Source of the DNA: Alphaproteobacteria bacterium
Lineage (GTDB): Bacteria > Pseudomonadota > Alphaproteobacteria > Micropepsales > Micropepsaceae
NCBI GenBank assembly: GCA_025924715.1
Contig: JAICHV010000020.1
Span: 1 to 60,215 of the forward strand
DNA: 60,215 nt
Reading direction: 5' to 3'
Positions 27,522-39,212 of the stretch are shown here, piece by piece. Within the stretch, counting starts at the first letter, position 1. The number at the start of each line of letters is the position of its first letter. Below the pieces are notes generated by a model. It saw only the letters and a list, made by a program, of their open reading frames with translations. It ran no database searches and was not told where the DNA came from. Made by a program: the position numbers and the translations under genes.

Positions 27522-28946
27522 ATGGTGGCGGCAAAGGACTTCACCGGCCTGACGAGCGACAGCCGCAAGGTGGAGCCCGGTTACCTCTTCGCGGCCCTGG
27601 CGGGCAGCAAAACCGACGGCGCGCGTTTTGTCGAAGACGCGGTCAAGCGCGGCGCCAAGGCCGTGCTGGGGCGCCCCGAAGTGGCGGAGCAAGCCAAGGC
27701 GCTGGGCGTTTCCTTCATCGCCCATGACAATCCCCGCGCCGGCCTGGCGCGCTTTGCTGCCGAATTCTTCGCCGCCCAGCCGGGCACCGTCGCGGCTGTC
27801 ACCGGCACCAAGGGCAAATCCTCGGTGGTCGCTTTCCTGCGCGAGATCTGGACGGCGCTGGACAAGCCTGCCGCGAGCCTGGGTACCGTGGGCGTGGTCG
27901 GCCCCAAAGGCGAACGGCCGCTATCCCATACCACCCCCGATCCGGTGGAAATCCACCGGCTGCTGGCCGGCTTGAAGAAGGATGGCGTCACGCATCTGGC
28001 CATCGAGGCGTCCAGCCATGGGCTGGATCAATATCGCCTGGATGGCGTTGTCGTATCCGCCGCCGGCTTCACCAACATCACCCGCGACCATATGGATTAT
28101 CATGCCACCTTCCAGGATTACCTGGCGGCCAAGCTGCGCCTGTTCGGCGAGGTGGTGAAAAAGGACGGCGTGGCGGTGATCAATGCCGATGCCGACCATG
28201 CGGAGGATTTCCTCAGCGTAGCGCAACAGCGGGATCTGCGCATTCTCAGCGTGGGCGAAAAAGGCGAGGGCATTCGCCTGACCGGGCGCGAGGGCCGCGG
28301 CGATGCCCAGGCGCTCAGCATCCGTTATGAAGGCTATAGCTATGATGTGCTGCTACCGCTGGCCGGTGCCTTTCAGGCTTCCAATGCGCTGGTCGCGGCC
28401 GGCCTCGCCATCGGTCTGGGCGACGAACCGGGCAAAGTCTTCGCGGCGCTGGCGCAGTTGAAAGGCGCCCCGGGGCGGATGGAGAAAGTCGCTTTCGCCG
28501 CCGCCGGTGCGCCGATCTATGTCGATTATGCCCATACCCCGGATTCGCTGGAAAAAGTGCTGCAGGCGCTACGCCCCCATACCGACAACAAATTGCGCCT
28601 GGTGTTCGGCTGCGGCGGCGACCGCGACAAAGGCAAGCGCCCCTTGATGGGCCAGATCGCCGCCGCGCTGGCGGATGAGGTGATCGTCACCGACGACAAT
28701 CCGCGCAGCGAGGATGCCGCCACCATCCGCAAGGAAATCCTCGCCACCGTCCCGGGCGCGCGCGAAATCAGCGACCGCCATGAAGCGATCCGCACCGCCA
28801 TCGCCGCCCTGGGCCCCGGCGATGTCCTGGTGGTGGCGGGCAAGGGCCATGAGACCGGGCAATATGTCGGCAGCGAAGTGCGCCCCTTTTCCGACCGCGA
28901 GGAAGTGCTGAAATCGGCGCTGATCTTGGGCGGGTGGGCAGCATGA
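27522..28946 (+). CDS. murE: UDP-MurNAc-L-Ala-D-Glu:meso-diaminopimelate ligase
   Basis: A 474-residue cytoplasmic Mur ligase adding the third stem residue. ATP loop VTGTKGKSSVV (about 92-102), substrate loop HTTPDPVEIHRLL, IEASSHGLDQ, the carbamylated-lysine region, VDYAHTPDSL, and TDDNPRSED. The DNPR motif marks selection of meso-diaminopimelate rather than lysine. It starts 49 bases after ftsI, one of the few non-overlapping junctions; an in-frame TAA lies 18 bases upstream, so the N-terminus is short for the family by about 15-20 residues. Confidence 0.96.
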   Translation: MVAAKDFTGLTSDSRKVEPGYLFAALAGSKTDGARFVEDAVKRGAKAVLGRPEVAEQAKALGVSFIAHDNPRAGLARFAAEFFAAQPGTVAAVTGTKGKSSVVAFLREIWTALDKPAASLGTVGVVGPKGERPLSHTTPDPVEIHRLLAGLKKDGVTHLAIEASSHGLDQYRLDGVVVSAAGFTNITRDHMDYHATFQDYLAAKLRLFGEVVKKDGVAVINADADHAEDFLSVAQQRDLRILSVGEKGEGIRLTGREGRGDAQALSIRYEGYSYDVLLPLAGAFQASNALVAAGLAIGLGDEPGKVFAALAQLKGAPGRMEKVAFAAAGAPIYVDYAHTPDSLEKVLQALRPHTDNKLRLVFGCGGDRDKGKRPLMGQIAAALADEVIVTDDNPRSEDAATIRKEILATVPGAREISDRHEAIRTAIAALGPGDVLVVAGKGHETGQYVGSEVRPFSDREEVLKSALILGGWAA

Positions 28947-30298
28947 GTTTGTGGACCGCCGGGGAAGCCGAAGCCGCCACGCTCGGCAAGGCGAGTGCGA
29001 AATTCGCCGTCAACGGACTTTCGATCGACACCCGTACCCTGCGCGAAGGCGATCTCTTTGTCGCGCTGAAGGGCGATCATCGCGACGGCCATGATTTCGT
29101 CGCCGCCGCCTTTGCCGCCAAGGCGGGCGCGGCGCTGGTCAGCCACGCGCCGGCGGGCGTGACCGGGCCGCTGCTGACGGTGGCGCATACCCAGCGGGGC
29201 CTAGAGGATCTGGCCCGGGCGGCGCGGGCCCGCAGCAATGCCAAGATCATCGCCGTCACCGGCAGCGCCGGCAAAACCACCACCAAGGAAATTCTGCGCC
29301 TGGCCCTGAACGGCCTCGGCGCCACCCATGCCTCCGCCGCCTCCTACAACAATCATTGGGGCGTGCCGCTGTCCCTGGCCGGCCTGCCGCGCGATGCCGA
29401 ATATGGCGTGTTCGAAATCGGGATGAATCATTTCGGCGAGATTCGCAATCTTGTGTCGTTGGTGCGCCCGCATGTGGCCCTGATCACCACCATCGCGCCC
29501 GCCCATCTGGAATTTTTTGGCAATTGCGAAGCCATCGCCGACGCCAAGTCAGAGATTTTCGAAGGCCTTGCGCCGGGTGGTGCGGCGCTGATTCCCTCGG
29601 AGTCGCCCTATGCCGAGCGGCTGGCGGCGCGCGCCGCCCAGGCCCATGTCTCGCGGCTGCTGCGCTTTGGGCAAAGCGGCGAGGCCCGGCTTCTTTCCAC
29701 TACGCCTGATGCCGGGGGTATGCGGATCAAGGCCGACATCCTGGGCCGCGCGGTCGATTGCCTGGTGGGCGCGCCGGGAATGCATATTGCCCGCAACGTG
29801 GTCGGCGCCCTGGCGGCGGTGGCGCTGGCCGACGGCGATGTGCTCAATGCGGCCGCGGCGCTCAAGGATTTCGCCCCCCTCAAAGGGCGGGGGCAGCGTT
29901 TTGAGGCCGGCGGCATCACCGTGATCGACGAAAGCTACAATGCCAATCCGGCCTCGATGGCGGCGGCGCTGGCGCTGCTGGGCGAGGCCAAAGGGCGCAA
30001 GATCGCGGTCTTGGGCGACATGCTGGAGATGGGCGAGGGCGGCGAGGCGCATCATGCCGGTTTGGCTGTGCCGATCGAGGGCGCGGGCGCCGATCTGGTA
30101 TTTGCCGCCGGCCAACAGATGAAAGCCTTGTGGGACGTGTTGCCGTCGGGCCGCCGCGGCGCCTATGCGAAGAGCTCCGCCGAACTGCGCCAGCCGCTGA
30201 GCGAGACGCTGCGGCCGGGCGACACCGTGCTGGTCAAAGGCTCTTTCGGCAGCAAGATGGCCGTGATCGTGGACGCATTGAAGGTGAGACCTGGCTGA
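28943..30298 (+). CDS. murF: UDP-MurNAc-tripeptide:D-Ala-D-Ala ligase
   Basis: A 451-residue Mur ligase adding D-Ala-D-Ala to complete the pentapeptide. The N-terminal domain has [20 protein letters not shown] (about 30-47), the ATP loop [47 protein letters not shown] and [15 protein letters not shown]. The start overlaps the murE stop (ATGA), and the stop overlaps mraY by one base (TGATG). Confidence 0.97.
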   Translation: MSLWTAGEAEAATLGKASAKFAVNGLSIDTRTLREGDLFVALKGDHRDGHDFVAAAFAAKAGAALVSHAPAGVTGPLLTVAHTQRGLEDLARAARARSNAKIIAVTGSAGKTTTKEILRLALNGLGATHASAASYNNHWGVPLSLAGLPRDAEYGVFEIGMNHFGEIRNLVSLVRPHVALITTIAPAHLEFFGNCEAIADAKSEIFEGLAPGGAALIPSESPYAERLAARAAQAHVSRLLRFGQSGEARLLSTTPDAGGMRIKADILGRAVDCLVGAPGMHIARNVVGALAAVALADGDVLNAAAALKDFAPLKGRGQRFEAGGITVIDESYNANPASMAAALALLGEAKGRKIAVLGDMLEMGEGGEAHHAGLAVPIEGAGADLVFAAGQQMKALWDVLPSGRRGAYAKSSAELRQPLSETLRPGDTVLVKGSFGSKMAVIVDALKVRPG

Positions 30299-31401
30299 TG
30301 ATGTATTACCTGTCGCTGCTCACCCATACCGACCAGCTCGCCTTTTTCCGGCTGTTCCGCTACCTCACCGTGCGCGGCGCGGCGGCGGTCGTGACCTCGC
30401 TGCTGATCGGGTTTTATTTCAATGCGGTGATGATCCGCTGGCTGAAAGTGAAGCAGGGCAAGGGCCAGCCCATCCGCAGCGACGGTCCCCAGCGCCATAT
30501 CATCGAAAAGGCGGGCACGCCCACCATGGGCGGCTTGCTGATCCTGATCCCCTGGCTGGTCTCGACGATTTTGTGGGCGCAGCTTTCCAATCCCTATTTG
30601 TGGATCGTGCTGATGGTGACGGCTACCTTCGGCATGCTGGGCTTCCTCGACGATTATTATAAAGTGACCAAGCGCAGTTCCGATGGCCTCAGCGGAAGGA
30701 CGCGGCTGGCCATCGAGTTCGCCGTCGCCTTTGTCGCCACCTGGCTGATCATGTTTGTCGAAGCCCATTCGCATGCGCCCGCGCTGGCCGGCGCCTTTGC
30801 CGTTCCCTTCGTCAAGACCGCGCTGCTGCCGCTGGGGATGTTCTTCATCCTGGTGGGCGGGGTGGTGATCGCGGGCGCCGCCAATGCGGTCAATTTCACC
30901 GACGGGTTGGACGGACTCGCCATCGTGCCGGTGATGATCGCGGCCGCGACCTTCACCCTGATCGTCTATCTGGTCGGCAATGAGAAATTCGCCGCCTATT
31001 TGCAGATTCCCTATGTCGAATATAGCGGCGAGCTGGCGGTGTTCCTGGCGGCGCTGGTGGGCAGCGGCCTTGGCTTTCTCTGGTACAATGCCCCGCCGGC
31101 GGCGATTTTCATGGGCGATACCGGTTCGCTGCCGCTGGGCGGCGCCCTGGGCGCAGTCGCGGTGGCGGTCAAGCATGAAGTGGTGCTGGCCATCGTCGGT
31201 GGCCTCTTCGTGCTGGAAACCGTATCGGTGATCGTGCAGGTGGTCTCGTTTAAGCTCACCGGCAAGCGCGTGTTCCGGATGGCGCCGATCCATCATCATT
31301 ACGAACAACTGGGCTGGACCGAGCCCACCATCGTGATCCGGTTCTGGATCGTCGCCGTCATCCTGGCCCTGGCGGGTCTGGCCACCCTGAAACTGAGATA
31401 A
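30298..31401 (+). CDS. mraY: Phospho-MurNAc-pentapeptide translocase
   Basis: A 367-residue polytopic membrane enzyme with ten predicted helices, which transfers phospho-MurNAc-pentapeptide to undecaprenyl phosphate to make lipid I. Signatures: [36 protein letters not shown] with the Asp pair, [23 protein letters not shown] and the [15 protein letters not shown] loop. The start ATG 30298 directly follows the murF stop. The [11 protein letters not shown] motif and the HHH loop are the typical active-site features. Confidence 0.97.
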   Translation: MMYYLSLLTHTDQLAFFRLFRYLTVRGAAAVVTSLLIGFYFNAVMIRWLKVKQGKGQPIRSDGPQRHIIEKAGTPTMGGLLILIPWLVSTILWAQLSNPYLWIVLMVTATFGMLGFLDDYYKVTKRSSDGLSGRTRLAIEFAVAFVATWLIMFVEAHSHAPALAGAFAVPFVKTALLPLGMFFILVGGVVIAGAANAVNFTDGLDGLAIVPVMIAAATFTLIVYLVGNEKFAAYLQIPYVEYSGELAVFLAALVGSGLGFLWYNAPPAAIFMGDTGSLPLGGALGAVAVAVKHEVVLAIVGGLFVLETVSVIVQVVSFKLTGKRVFRMAPIHHHYEQLGWTEPTIVIRFWIVAVILALAGLATLKLR

Positions 31402-31403
31402 AG

Positions 31404-32831
31404 ATGATCATCTCCCGCGCCTTTGCCGGCCGCACCGTCGCTATCTTCGGATTGGCGCGCACGGGCCTGGGCGCGGTCAAATCGCTGCGCGCCGGCGGAG
31501 CGCGGGTCATTGCCTGGGACGACAATTCCGGCGCCCGGGAAGAAGGCCATATGGCGGGCGCGGAGATCCTGCCCTGGCGGGAATGGGCCTGGGAAGAGAT
31601 CGCCGCCCTGGTGCTGAGCCCCGGCGTGCCGCTGACCCATCCCAAACCGCATGGCGTGGTGATCCACGCCGCCGACGCCAAGGTGCCGGTGATCGGCGAT
31701 GTCGAATTGTTCGCCCGCGAGATCCGCCCCGATGGCGATGTGCCGGGCTCGGCGCCGGTGATTGCCATCACCGGAACCAATGGCAAATCCACCACCACGG
31801 CGCTGATCGGCCATATCCTCAGCTGCGCCGGTTTCGATGCCCAGGTCGGCGGCAATATCGGCAAATCGGTGTTGGAATTGGCGCCGCCCTCTGCCGACAA
31901 CAAAAATGCCAAGACCATTTATGTGCTGGAGATGTCGAGTTTCCAGATCGATCTGACGCCCGGCCTCAGGCCCGATGTGGCGCTGCTGTCCAATCTCACG
32001 CCCGATCATATCGACCGTCACGGCACCATGGAAAATTATGCCGCGATCAAGCAGCGCTTGCTCAAACAAGTGCCCAAGACCGGGCAGGTGATCGTGGGCG
32101 TCGATGATGCTTATGGCGCGGCCATTTTCTCCGGCCTCAATGGCGCCGGCGCTGTCGCCTGGCCGGTTTCGGTCGGCAAGGTGCTGGGCCGCGGCGTCTT
32201 CGCCGTCGATGGCGCGCTTTATGACGCGCAGAACGGCCGCGCCGCCAAAGTCCTGGATTTCGCCGATGCGCCGCGCCTGCCGGGGACTCACAATTGGCAG
32301 AACGCCGCGCTGGCCTTTGCCGCCACCAAGCCCTTCGTCCAGGACACCCGCGCCATCGCCAAGGCGATTGCCTCCTTTCCCGGCCTGGCGCATCGGATGG
32401 AAGAGGTCGGCAGCATCGGCAAAACCCGCTTCATCAACGATTCCAAAGCCACCAATGCCGACGCTACGGCGCGCGCCCTGGCCTGTTATCCCGATATTTT
32501 CTGGATCGCCGGCGGCAAGGCCAAGGAAGGGGGCATCGAATCCCTGGAAGAATTCTTCCCCCGCATTCGCAAGGCCTATCTGATCGGCGAGGCGGCGCAT
32601 GCTTTCTCTCGCACCCTCGATGGCAAGGTGGCTTATGACTTGTCGGGCACACTGGATGCGGCGGTCGGCAGCGCCGCCGCCGATGCGGGCGCCTCAAGTG
32701 TGGCCGCGCCGGTGGTGTTGTTGTCGCCGGCCTGTGCCTCTTACGACCAGTTCAAGGATTTCGAACAGCGCGGCGATGTCTTCCGCACTTTGGTGGCGCG
32801 GCTGCCGCGCGACATGAAGGCGGCGTCATGA
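31404..32831 (+). CDS. murD: UDP-MurNAc-L-alanine:D-glutamate ligase
   Basis: A 475-residue Mur ligase adding D-Glu. N-terminal Rossmann-like domain GRTVAIFGLARTGLGAV (about 7-23), ATP loop ITGTNGKSTTTALIG, NIGKSVLEL, VLEMSSFQID, LSNLTPDHIDRHG, LPGTHNWQNAALA, and FINDSKATNADATARAL. Two bases separate it from mraY, and it overlaps ftsW by ATGA. Confidence 0.97.
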   Translation: MIISRAFAGRTVAIFGLARTGLGAVKSLRAGGARVIAWDDNSGAREEGHMAGAEILPWREWAWEEIAALVLSPGVPLTHPKPHGVVIHAADAKVPVIGDVELFAREIRPDGDVPGSAPVIAITGTNGKSTTTALIGHILSCAGFDAQVGGNIGKSVLELAPPSADNKNAKTIYVLEMSSFQIDLTPGLRPDVALLSNLTPDHIDRHGTMENYAAIKQRLLKQVPKTGQVIVGVDDAYGAAIFSGLNGAGAVAWPVSVGKVLGRGVFAVDGALYDAQNGRAAKVLDFADAPRLPGTHNWQNAALAFAATKPFVQDTRAIAKAIASFPGLAHRMEEVGSIGKTRFINDSKATNADATARALACYPDIFWIAGGKAKEGGIESLEEFFPRIRKAYLIGEAAHAFSRTLDGKVAYDLSGTLDAAVGSAAADAGASSVAAPVVLLSPACASYDQFKDFEQRGDVFRTLVARLPRDMKAAS

Positions 32832-33979
32832 GCATTTCGCGGGCCGACAAAAGCGGATTTGCCAACTGGTGGTTCACCGTCGACAAGCTGGCGCTGACGG
32901 CGATGGCGGCGCTGATCGGTATCGGCTTGATGCTGGCTTTCGCCGCCAGCCCCGCCATCACGGGCGGGCCGCTCACGGCGGGCGATTTCCGCTATGCCGC
33001 GCGCCAGCTTGCCTATGCCGTGGTGGCGCTGACCATCATGGGCGGCGCCTCGCTGCTGCCGCTGCGCCAGGTCAAGGTGGTGGCGGCGGTGGTCTTCGCG
33101 GTGGCGGTGGTGGGGACCTTCCTGGTTCTGTTTGTGGGCGCCGATGTGCTGGGGGCGCGGCGCGAGCTCAATTTTGGCCTGTTCACCCTGCAACCTTCCG
33201 AATTCCTCAAACCCAGCTTCGCCATTCTGGGCGCTGCGGTGCTGGCAGACCGGGCACAGATGCGCCTGCCCAAGCCGGCGGTGACCTTCCTGCTGCTGTT
33301 GCCGGCGCTGTTGATCCTTCTGCTGCAGCCGGATGTCGGGCAGACCGGACTGCTGCTGTCGCTGTGGGGCGGGCTGCTGTTCTTTGCCGGGCTGCAGATG
33401 TTCTGGGTCGGCCTCTTGGCGGGTGTGGTTGCAATTTTGGGCGTCGTAGCCTTTTTCATCTTTCCCCATGTCCATCACCGGCTGCTGCAGTATTTCAGCG
33501 ACAGCGATATCGGCTATCAGGCCGGCCTGGCGCTGAAAGCCTTTGCCCATGGCGGTTTCGCCGGCGTCGGGCCGGGGGCGGGCACGGTCAAATACCGCAT
33601 CCCTGACGCTCATTCCGATTACATTTTCGCGGTGGCGGGCGAGGAATTCGGTCTCGTTCTATGCGGCATCATCGCCTGCCTGTTCTGCCTCTTGACGGTG
33701 CGGTTGTTGCTGCGCGCCGCCGGCTCGCGCGACCCCTTCTGCCAATTGGCGGGCGCCGGCCTGGCGCTGGTGACGGGCCTGCAGGCCTTCATCAATATGG
33801 GCGTGGCGGTGTCGCTGCTTCCCGCCAAAGGCATGACCTTGCCGTTCATTTCCTATGGCGGCTCGTCGCTGTTCTCGATCGCCTTGACCATGGGGTTCGC
33901 CCTGGCGGTGACGCGGCAACGGCCGAAGGTCCCCACCCGCGAAGAGTCCTTGATGGGCGTGCTGGGGATGCGGGCATGA
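32828..33979 (+). CDS. ftsW: Peptidoglycan glycosyltransferase FtsW
   Basis: A 383-residue SEDS-family inner-membrane protein that polymerises lipid II at the septum together with FtsI. Signatures: LNFGLFTLQPSEFLKPSFAI, LLQPDVGQTGLLL with the catalytic Asp, HGGFAGVGPGAG, IPDAHSDYIFAVAGEEFG and the final LPFISYGGSSLFSIALTMG. The end is a short cytoplasmic tail. Overlaps with murD and murG are both ATGA. Confidence 0.96.
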   Translation: MSISRADKSGFANWWFTVDKLALTAMAALIGIGLMLAFAASPAITGGPLTAGDFRYAARQLAYAVVALTIMGGASLLPLRQVKVVAAVVFAVAVVGTFLVLFVGADVLGARRELNFGLFTLQPSEFLKPSFAILGAAVLADRAQMRLPKPAVTFLLLLPALLILLLQPDVGQTGLLLSLWGGLLFFAGLQMFWVGLLAGVVAILGVVAFFIFPHVHHRLLQYFSDSDIGYQAGLALKAFAHGGFAGVGPGAGTVKYRIPDAHSDYIFAVAGEEFGLVLCGIIACLFCLLTVRLLLRAAGSRDPFCQLAGAGLALVTGLQAFINMGVAVSLLPAKGMTLPFISYGGSSLFSIALTMGFALAVTRQRPKVPTREESLMGVLGMRA

Positions 33980-35064
33980 CAACGCCGCCTTTCCAGACCG
34001 TTGTGCTTTCCGCCGGCGGCACCGGCGGTCATCTGTTTCCCGCCCAAGCCCTGGCCGGCGAACTGGCGCGGCGCGGCCGCGAAATCGTGGTGATGACGGA
34101 TGCGCGTTTTGCCCATTACGCTACCGCATTTCCGCAAGCGCGGATTCTGACCGTGCCGTCCTCGCCGCTCAATTCCATTGCCGCGCCTTTTGCGATTCTG
34201 GCGGGCATCGCGGCGGCTTTCGTCAAGCTCACCTTGCTGAAACCGGCGGCGGTGGTCGGCTTTGGCGGTTACCCTTCGGTTCCGGTGATGCTGGCGGCGC
34301 GGCTTGCCCGTCTTCCCACCGCGATTATCGAGCAGAATGCCGTGGTGGGACGCGCCAACCGTTTGGTGATGAACCAGGTCCGCCGTATTGCCGCCGCCTT
34401 CCCCATCGCCCGCTTTGCGCCCAAGGACAGAACCAAGATCGTATTGACCGGCAATCCGCTGCGCCCCGAAGTGACCGCCTTGTGGGGTGCGCCTTATCCA
34501 TCGCTGCAGCCCGATGGTCCCCTTCGCGTGCTGGTGTTTGGCGGCAGCCAAGGCGCCCGTGTGTTCAGCGAGACCGTTCCCGCCGCGATCACCCAGCTTG
34601 GCCATGACTTGAAATTGCGGCTGTCCATCGTCCAGCAATGCCGGGCCGAGGATATCGAGACCGTGCGCGCCATTTATGCCAATGCCGAGATTCGTGCCGA
34701 ACTGAAGCCGTTCTTCGCCGATCTGCCGCAGCGCATGGCGGAGGCGCATCTGGTGATCGGCCGCTCCGGCGCCGGCACGGTGGCGGAATTGATGGCGATC
34801 GGCCGGCCGGCCATCCTGGTGCCGCTGCCCCATGCGATGGACGACCATCAGACCGCCAATGCGCAAATCCTCAGCCGCGCGGGGGCCGGATGGCTGGTCT
34901 CGCAACCGGATTTGACCCCGGATTCATTGGCTCGGATGCTCACCGAGATTTTTGCCCATCCCGCCGATCTGGCGGACCGGGCTGCCGCGGCCCATGCGCT
35001 GGCGACGCCGGCCGCGGCCGAGAAACTGGCCGATGTGGTCGACAGTCTGATGGAGGCCGCGTAA
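33976..35064 (+). CDS. murG: UDP-GlcNAc:undecaprenyl-PP-MurNAc-pentapeptide GlcNAc transferase
   Basis: A 362-residue GT-B glycosyltransferase on the inner face of the membrane that turns lipid I into lipid II. Motifs: [19 protein letters not shown] at the N-terminus, [50 protein letters not shown], and the donor-binding [24 protein letters not shown] plus DDHQTANA. It ends in a TAATG overlap with murC. Confidence 0.97.
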   Translation: MTTPPFQTVVLSAGGTGGHLFPAQALAGELARRGREIVVMTDARFAHYATAFPQARILTVPSSPLNSIAAPFAILAGIAAAFVKLTLLKPAAVVGFGGYPSVPVMLAARLARLPTAIIEQNAVVGRANRLVMNQVRRIAAAFPIARFAPKDRTKIVLTGNPLRPEVTALWGAPYPSLQPDGPLRVLVFGGSQGARVFSETVPAAITQLGHDLKLRLSIVQQCRAEDIETVRAIYANAEIRAELKPFFADLPQRMAEAHLVIGRSGAGTVAELMAIGRPAILVPLPHAMDDHQTANAQILSRAGAGWLVSQPDLTPDSLARMLTEIFAHPADLADRAAAAHALATPAAAEKLADVVDSLMEAA

Positions 35065-36497
35065 TGGCCGGCCCCGTCGCCACCCGCGTGCCGCTGGATA
35101 TCGGCGCCATCCATTTCATCGGCATTGGCGGCATCGGCATGAGCGGCATCGCCGAGATCATGCACAATCTGGGCTATCAGGTGCAGGGTTCGGACGTCGC
35201 CGACAGCGCCAATGTCAAGCGCCTTCGCGCCATGGGCATTCCCATCGCCGTCGGCCACCGCGCCGAGAACCTCAAAGACGCCCATGCGGTGGTCTATTCC
35301 TCCGCCGTCAAGCCCGGCAATGTCGAGTTCGATGCGGCGCGCGCCTTGAGCCTGCCGCTGGTGCGCCGCGCCGAGATGCTGGCCGAGATCATGCGGCTGC
35401 GCTCCTGCGTCGCCATTGCCGGCACCAATGGCAAGACCACCACCACCACGCTGGTGGCCTCGCTGCTGGATGCCGGCGGCATGGACCCCACCGTGGTCAA
35501 TGGCGGCATCATCAATGCTTATGGCACCAATGCCCGGCTGGGGGCCGGCGAATGGGTGGTGGTCGAGGCGGATGAAAGCGACGGCACCTTCCTGCGCCTG
35601 CCGGCGACCATCGCGGTGGTGACCAATGCCGATCCCGATCATCTGGATTATTACGGCACTTTCGATGCCATGCGCGATGCCTTTCAGCGCTTCATTGAAA
35701 ATGTGCCCTTTTATGGCTTCGCGGTGCTTTGCATCGATCATCCCGAAGTTCAGGCCATGATCGGGCGCATCACCGACCGTCGCATGATCACGTATGGGCT
35801 GTCGCCCCAAGCCGATGCCCGCGCGGTCAATATCACCTTCAGCGAAGGCGCCTCGCATTTCGAAGTGGTGTTTACCGGCCGCCGCAAAGCCGAGACGCGG
35901 CTGCGCGATCTCAGCCTGCCCATGCCCGGCGAGCACAATGTCCTCAACGCCTTGGCCGCCGTGGTGGTGGCGAGGGAATTGGGGGTGAAGGACGATGTCA
36001 TCCGCAAAGCCCTGGCCGGCTTCAAAGGCGTGGGCCGGCGCTTTTCCAAGGTGGGCGAGTGGAAGGGCGCCGCCATCATCGACGATTACGCCCATAACCC
36101 CTTCAAGATCGCCGCCGCCTTGCGCGCCGCCCGCCAGGCCTATGGCGGCACGGTGGTCGCGGTGGTGCAGCCGCATCGCTATACCCGCCTGCGCGACACC
36201 TTCGATCAATTCGCCAAATGCCTGAATGACGCCGATGTGGCGATCATCGCCCCGGTCTATACCGCCGGCGAGCCGCCGATCCCCGGCTTCGACCGCGATA
36301 CCTATGCCGAAGCCTTGCGCGCCCATGGCCATCGCAATGTCCTCACCATCGAGGGCGAAGGCGATCTCGCCGCCGTCCTCGCGCCGCATCTCAAAGCCGG
36401 CGGCGTGGTGGTGGGGCTGGGCGCCGGCTCGATCACCGGCTGGATGCAGGGCTTGCAGAAAAAACTGGAAGGGCTTTCCAATGGGGGAGAGGCATGA
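35064..36497 (+). CDS. murC: UDP-MurNAc:L-alanine ligase
   Basis: A 477-residue Mur ligase adding the first amino acid of the stem peptide. N-terminal [16 protein letters not shown] (about 18-33), [11 protein letters not shown] loop [54 protein letters not shown] and [17 protein letters not shown]. All catalytic features are intact. The start shares one base with the murG stop, and the stop overlaps murB by ATGA. Confidence 0.97.
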   Translation: MAGPVATRVPLDIGAIHFIGIGGIGMSGIAEIMHNLGYQVQGSDVADSANVKRLRAMGIPIAVGHRAENLKDAHAVVYSSAVKPGNVEFDAARALSLPLVRRAEMLAEIMRLRSCVAIAGTNGKTTTTTLVASLLDAGGMDPTVVNGGIINAYGTNARLGAGEWVVVEADESDGTFLRLPATIAVVTNADPDHLDYYGTFDAMRDAFQRFIENVPFYGFAVLCIDHPEVQAMIGRITDRRMITYGLSPQADARAVNITFSEGASHFEVVFTGRRKAETRLRDLSLPMPGEHNVLNALAAVVVARELGVKDDVIRKALAGFKGVGRRFSKVGEWKGAAIIDDYAHNPFKIAAALRAARQAYGGTVVAVVQPHRYTRLRDTFDQFAKCLNDADVAIIAPVYTAGEPPIPGFDRDTYAEALRAHGHRNVLTIEGEGDLAAVLAPHLKAGGVVVGLGAGSITGWMQGLQKKLEGLSNGGEA

Positions 36498-37393
36498 CCC
36501 GACCCTGCGATGCCCTTCCGCCGGTGCGCGGCACTTATACCTATGATGCCCCGCTCAAGGATCTGGTGTGGTTTCGCGCCGGCGGGCCGGCGCAAATTCT
36601 GTTCCGTCCGGCCGATGCCGAGGATCTCGCCAGTTTTCTGGCCGCCAAGCCCAGCGATCTGGGAGTGAGCGTGATCGGTGTCGGCTCCAATCTTCTGGTG
36701 CGCGATGGCGGCATCCCCGGCGTGGTGGTGCGTCTGCCGGCGAGTTTCGGCAAAATCGACATCACGGGCACGCGGGTGCGTGCCGGGGCGGCGGCGCTGG
36801 ACGCTGCCGTGGCCATGGCGGCGGCGGATGCCGGCATCGCCCGGCTGGAATTCCTGCGCGGTGTTCCCGGCACCATCGGCGGCGCCCTGAAAATGAATGC
36901 GGGCTGCTATGGCAGCGAGATCAAGGATGTTTTCGTCGAAGCCACCGCCCTGGATGCACAGGGCAACAAGATTGTCCTGAAGGCTGAGGACATGGCTTTC
37001 GTCTATCGCAAGGCCCAGATCGGCGAGGAATTGATCTTCATCGACGCCAGTTTCGACGGCAGCCCCGACAGTCCCGATGCCGTTCGCGCCCGGATGGAGG
37101 CGCTGGTGGCCCAGCGCGAGGCCACCCAGCCGATCCGCTCCAAGACCGGCGGCAGCACCTTCAAGAATCCGCCCGGCCACAAGGCCTGGCAGTTGATCGA
37201 CCAGGCCGGCTGCCGCGGGCTCACCATCGGCGCCGCCCAGGTCAGCGAGAAACATTGCAATTTCCTGATCAATACCGGCGAGGCCACGGCCACGCAGATC
37301 GAGGCCCTGGGCGAGGAAGTGAAAAAGCGCGTCCGGGCGCAATCGGGCATCGCCCTGGAATGGGAAATCAAACGTGTCGGTGTGGCGGCATGA
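36494..37393 (+). CDS. murB: UDP-N-acetylenolpyruvoylglucosamine reductase
   Basis: A 299-residue FAD enzyme that reduces the enolpyruvyl group to give UDP-MurNAc. Motifs: TWFRAGG-like [56 protein letters not shown], and [19 protein letters not shown] with the catalytic Ser, then [13 protein letters not shown]. It is a type without the long YQ loop. It overlaps murC and ddl by four bases each. Confidence 0.97.
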   Translation: MTRPCDALPPVRGTYTYDAPLKDLVWFRAGGPAQILFRPADAEDLASFLAAKPSDLGVSVIGVGSNLLVRDGGIPGVVVRLPASFGKIDITGTRVRAGAAALDAAVAMAAADAGIARLEFLRGVPGTIGGALKMNAGCYGSEIKDVFVEATALDAQGNKIVLKAEDMAFVYRKAQIGEELIFIDASFDGSPDSPDAVRARMEALVAQREATQPIRSKTGGSTFKNPPGHKAWQLIDQAGCRGLTIGAAQVSEKHCNFLINTGEATATQIEALGEEVKKRVRAQSGIALEWEIKRVGVAA

Positions 37394-38310
37394 GCTATTC
37401 GCGCATCGCCGTGCTGATGGGCGGACGCTCCGCCGAACGCGAGGTATCTCTGTCCTCGGGGCGCGGCGTGGTCAAGGCGCTGCGCGAGGAGGGCTTCGAG
37501 CCGGTCGAGATCGATCCCGGCGATAATCCCGGCGATCAGTTGTACCGCGCCAAACCCGACGCGGTGTTCAATGCCCTGCATGGCCGCTTCGGCGAAGACG
37601 GCACCGTCCAGGGCCTGCTGGAAATGATGCGCCTGCCTTACACCCATTCCGGCGTGCTGGCCTCGGCCCTGGCCATGCACAAGGAACGCACCAAGGACGT
37701 CTATCGCGCGGCGGGCCTGCCGGTGGTCAAATCCATCGTCGCGGATCGGCGCAGCGTGGCGGCGGAGCATCTGATGGAGCCGCCTTATGTGGTCAAGCCG
37801 GTCAATGAAGGCTCCAGCGTCGGCATTTTCATCATCCGCAAAGGCGACAACCGCCCGCCCGCGGCCTTGGGCAGCGATAGGTGGACTTTGTCGAACGAGA
37901 TGATGGTGGAGGAATTCGTGCCGGGCCGCGAACTCACCGTCTCGGTGATGGGGGACAAGGCGCTTTGCGTCACCGAAATCACCACCTCGCTGGAATTCTA
38001 CGATTACGAAGCCAAATATGCCGCCGGCGGCTCCCAGCATGTCGTTCCCGCCGATCTGCCGGTGCAAGTGACCGGCGAGGCGATGGATTTGGCGGTCCAG
38101 GCGCACCGCGCCCTGGGCTGCCGCGGCGTCACCCGCACCGATTTTCGCTATGACGATACGGGCCCCAAAAGCCGGCTTATTCTCTTAGAAACCAATACGC
38201 AGCCGGGCATGACTCCCACCTCGCTGGTGCCGGAGCAGGCGGCTTATCTGGGAATTTCATACGCCGAATTGTGCCGCTGGATGGTGGAGGACGCCTCGTG
38301 CGATCGCTGA
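37390..38310 (+). CDS. ddl: D-alanine:D-alanine ligase
   Basis: A 306-residue ATP-grasp enzyme making D-Ala-D-Ala for MurF. Motifs: [104 protein letters not shown] and [20 protein letters not shown]. Start ATG 37390 overlaps murB; the 3' end overlaps the ftsQ start by 13 bases. Confidence 0.97.
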   Translation: MSYSRIAVLMGGRSAEREVSLSSGRGVVKALREEGFEPVEIDPGDNPGDQLYRAKPDAVFNALHGRFGEDGTVQGLLEMMRLPYTHSGVLASALAMHKERTKDVYRAAGLPVVKSIVADRRSVAAEHLMEPPYVVKPVNEGSSVGIFIIRKGDNRPPAALGSDRWTLSNEMMVEEFVPGRELTVSVMGDKALCVTEITTSLEFYDYEAKYAAGGSQHVVPADLPVQVTGEAMDLAVQAHRALGCRGVTRTDFRYDDTGPKSRLILLETNTQPGMTPTSLVPEQAAYLGISYAELCRWMVEDASCDR

Positions 38311-39212
38311 AACTGGAGCGCAAATCGCGGGGCAATCCCCGCGCCAAGACGGTGCGCAAATCGCCCCGTCCGGCCCGGCCGGCGACGCAGCCGGGCGCGA
38401 ACCGCAAAGGCGAAAAGCGTTCCTGGCTGCGTCGTCCCATCGCCTGGCTCGCCGGGCTGTCGGTGGTCGCGGCCTTGATCGTGGTGCTGGTGGTCAGCGG
38501 CATGGTGAGCCGCAGCGTGCGCTTTGTCCGCCAGGCGGCAGCTACCACCATCGCCGATGCCGGTTTCGGGGTTTATGAGATTCAGATCACCGGCAATCGC
38601 CGGGTTCCCACCGGGACGATCTTCGCGGCTTTGGGCCTCACCGCCGGCCAATCGATTTTCAATATCGACCTGCCATCGGCGCGGGCCCGCATCATGGCGC
38701 TGGACTGGATCGCCTCGGCCGATGTGGTGCGCCGCTATCCCGACGCCATCACCGTGACGGTGGTGGAAAAACGTCCCTTCGCGCTCTGGCAATCGCCCTT
38801 GCTGGGTGACGGCCAGCAGCGCATCGCCGTGGTGGAACGCTCGGGCGGGGTGATCACCACTTCGGGCGTGGATCAGTTCGCCCGTCTGCCCAAGCTGATC
38901 GGGGCCGGGGCGCCCGAACATGCCGCCGATCTGGTGGATGCGGTGATGTCCCACCGCGCCATCGCCGCCCGCATTGCCGCCTATGAGCGGGTCTCGGATC
39001 GCCGGTGGAACCTGATCCTGAATGACGGCGTGGTGGTCAAGCTGCCCGAAACATCCTGGCGCCGGCAACTCGACGATCTGGAAGCGCTGATCGTCGACAA
39101 GGGCGTCTTGGAAAAGAATATCGGCGAAATCGATCTGCGCAGCCCCAATCAGTACTTCTTTATATTGAAGGGCGGCGAACAGAAGACTATCGAGAGGGGC
39201 AAGGACACCTGA
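38298..39212 (+). CDS. ftsQ: Cell division protein FtsQ
   Basis: A 304-residue bitopic protein: a long basic, Arg/Lys/Pro-rich cytoplasmic N-terminus, one transmembrane helix ([24 protein letters not shown]), a POTRA domain ([22 protein letters not shown], about 95-165) and the FtsQ beta domain ([26 protein letters not shown]). It links early and late divisome proteins. GTG 38298 is chosen because GGAGG lies seven bases upstream, within ddl; TTG 38271 is less likely. Confidence 0.94.
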   Translation: MRSLKLERKSRGNPRAKTVRKSPRPARPATQPGANRKGEKRSWLRRPIAWLAGLSVVAALIVVLVVSGMVSRSVRFVRQAAATTIADAGFGVYEIQITGNRRVPTGTIFAALGLTAGQSIFNIDLPSARARIMALDWIASADVVRRYPDAITVTVVEKRPFALWQSPLLGDGQQRIAVVERSGGVITTSGVDQFARLPKLIGAGAPEHAADLVDAVMSHRAIAARIAAYERVSDRRWNLILNDGVVVKLPETSWRRQLDDLEALIVDKGVLEKNIGEIDLRSPNQYFFILKGGEQKTIERGKDT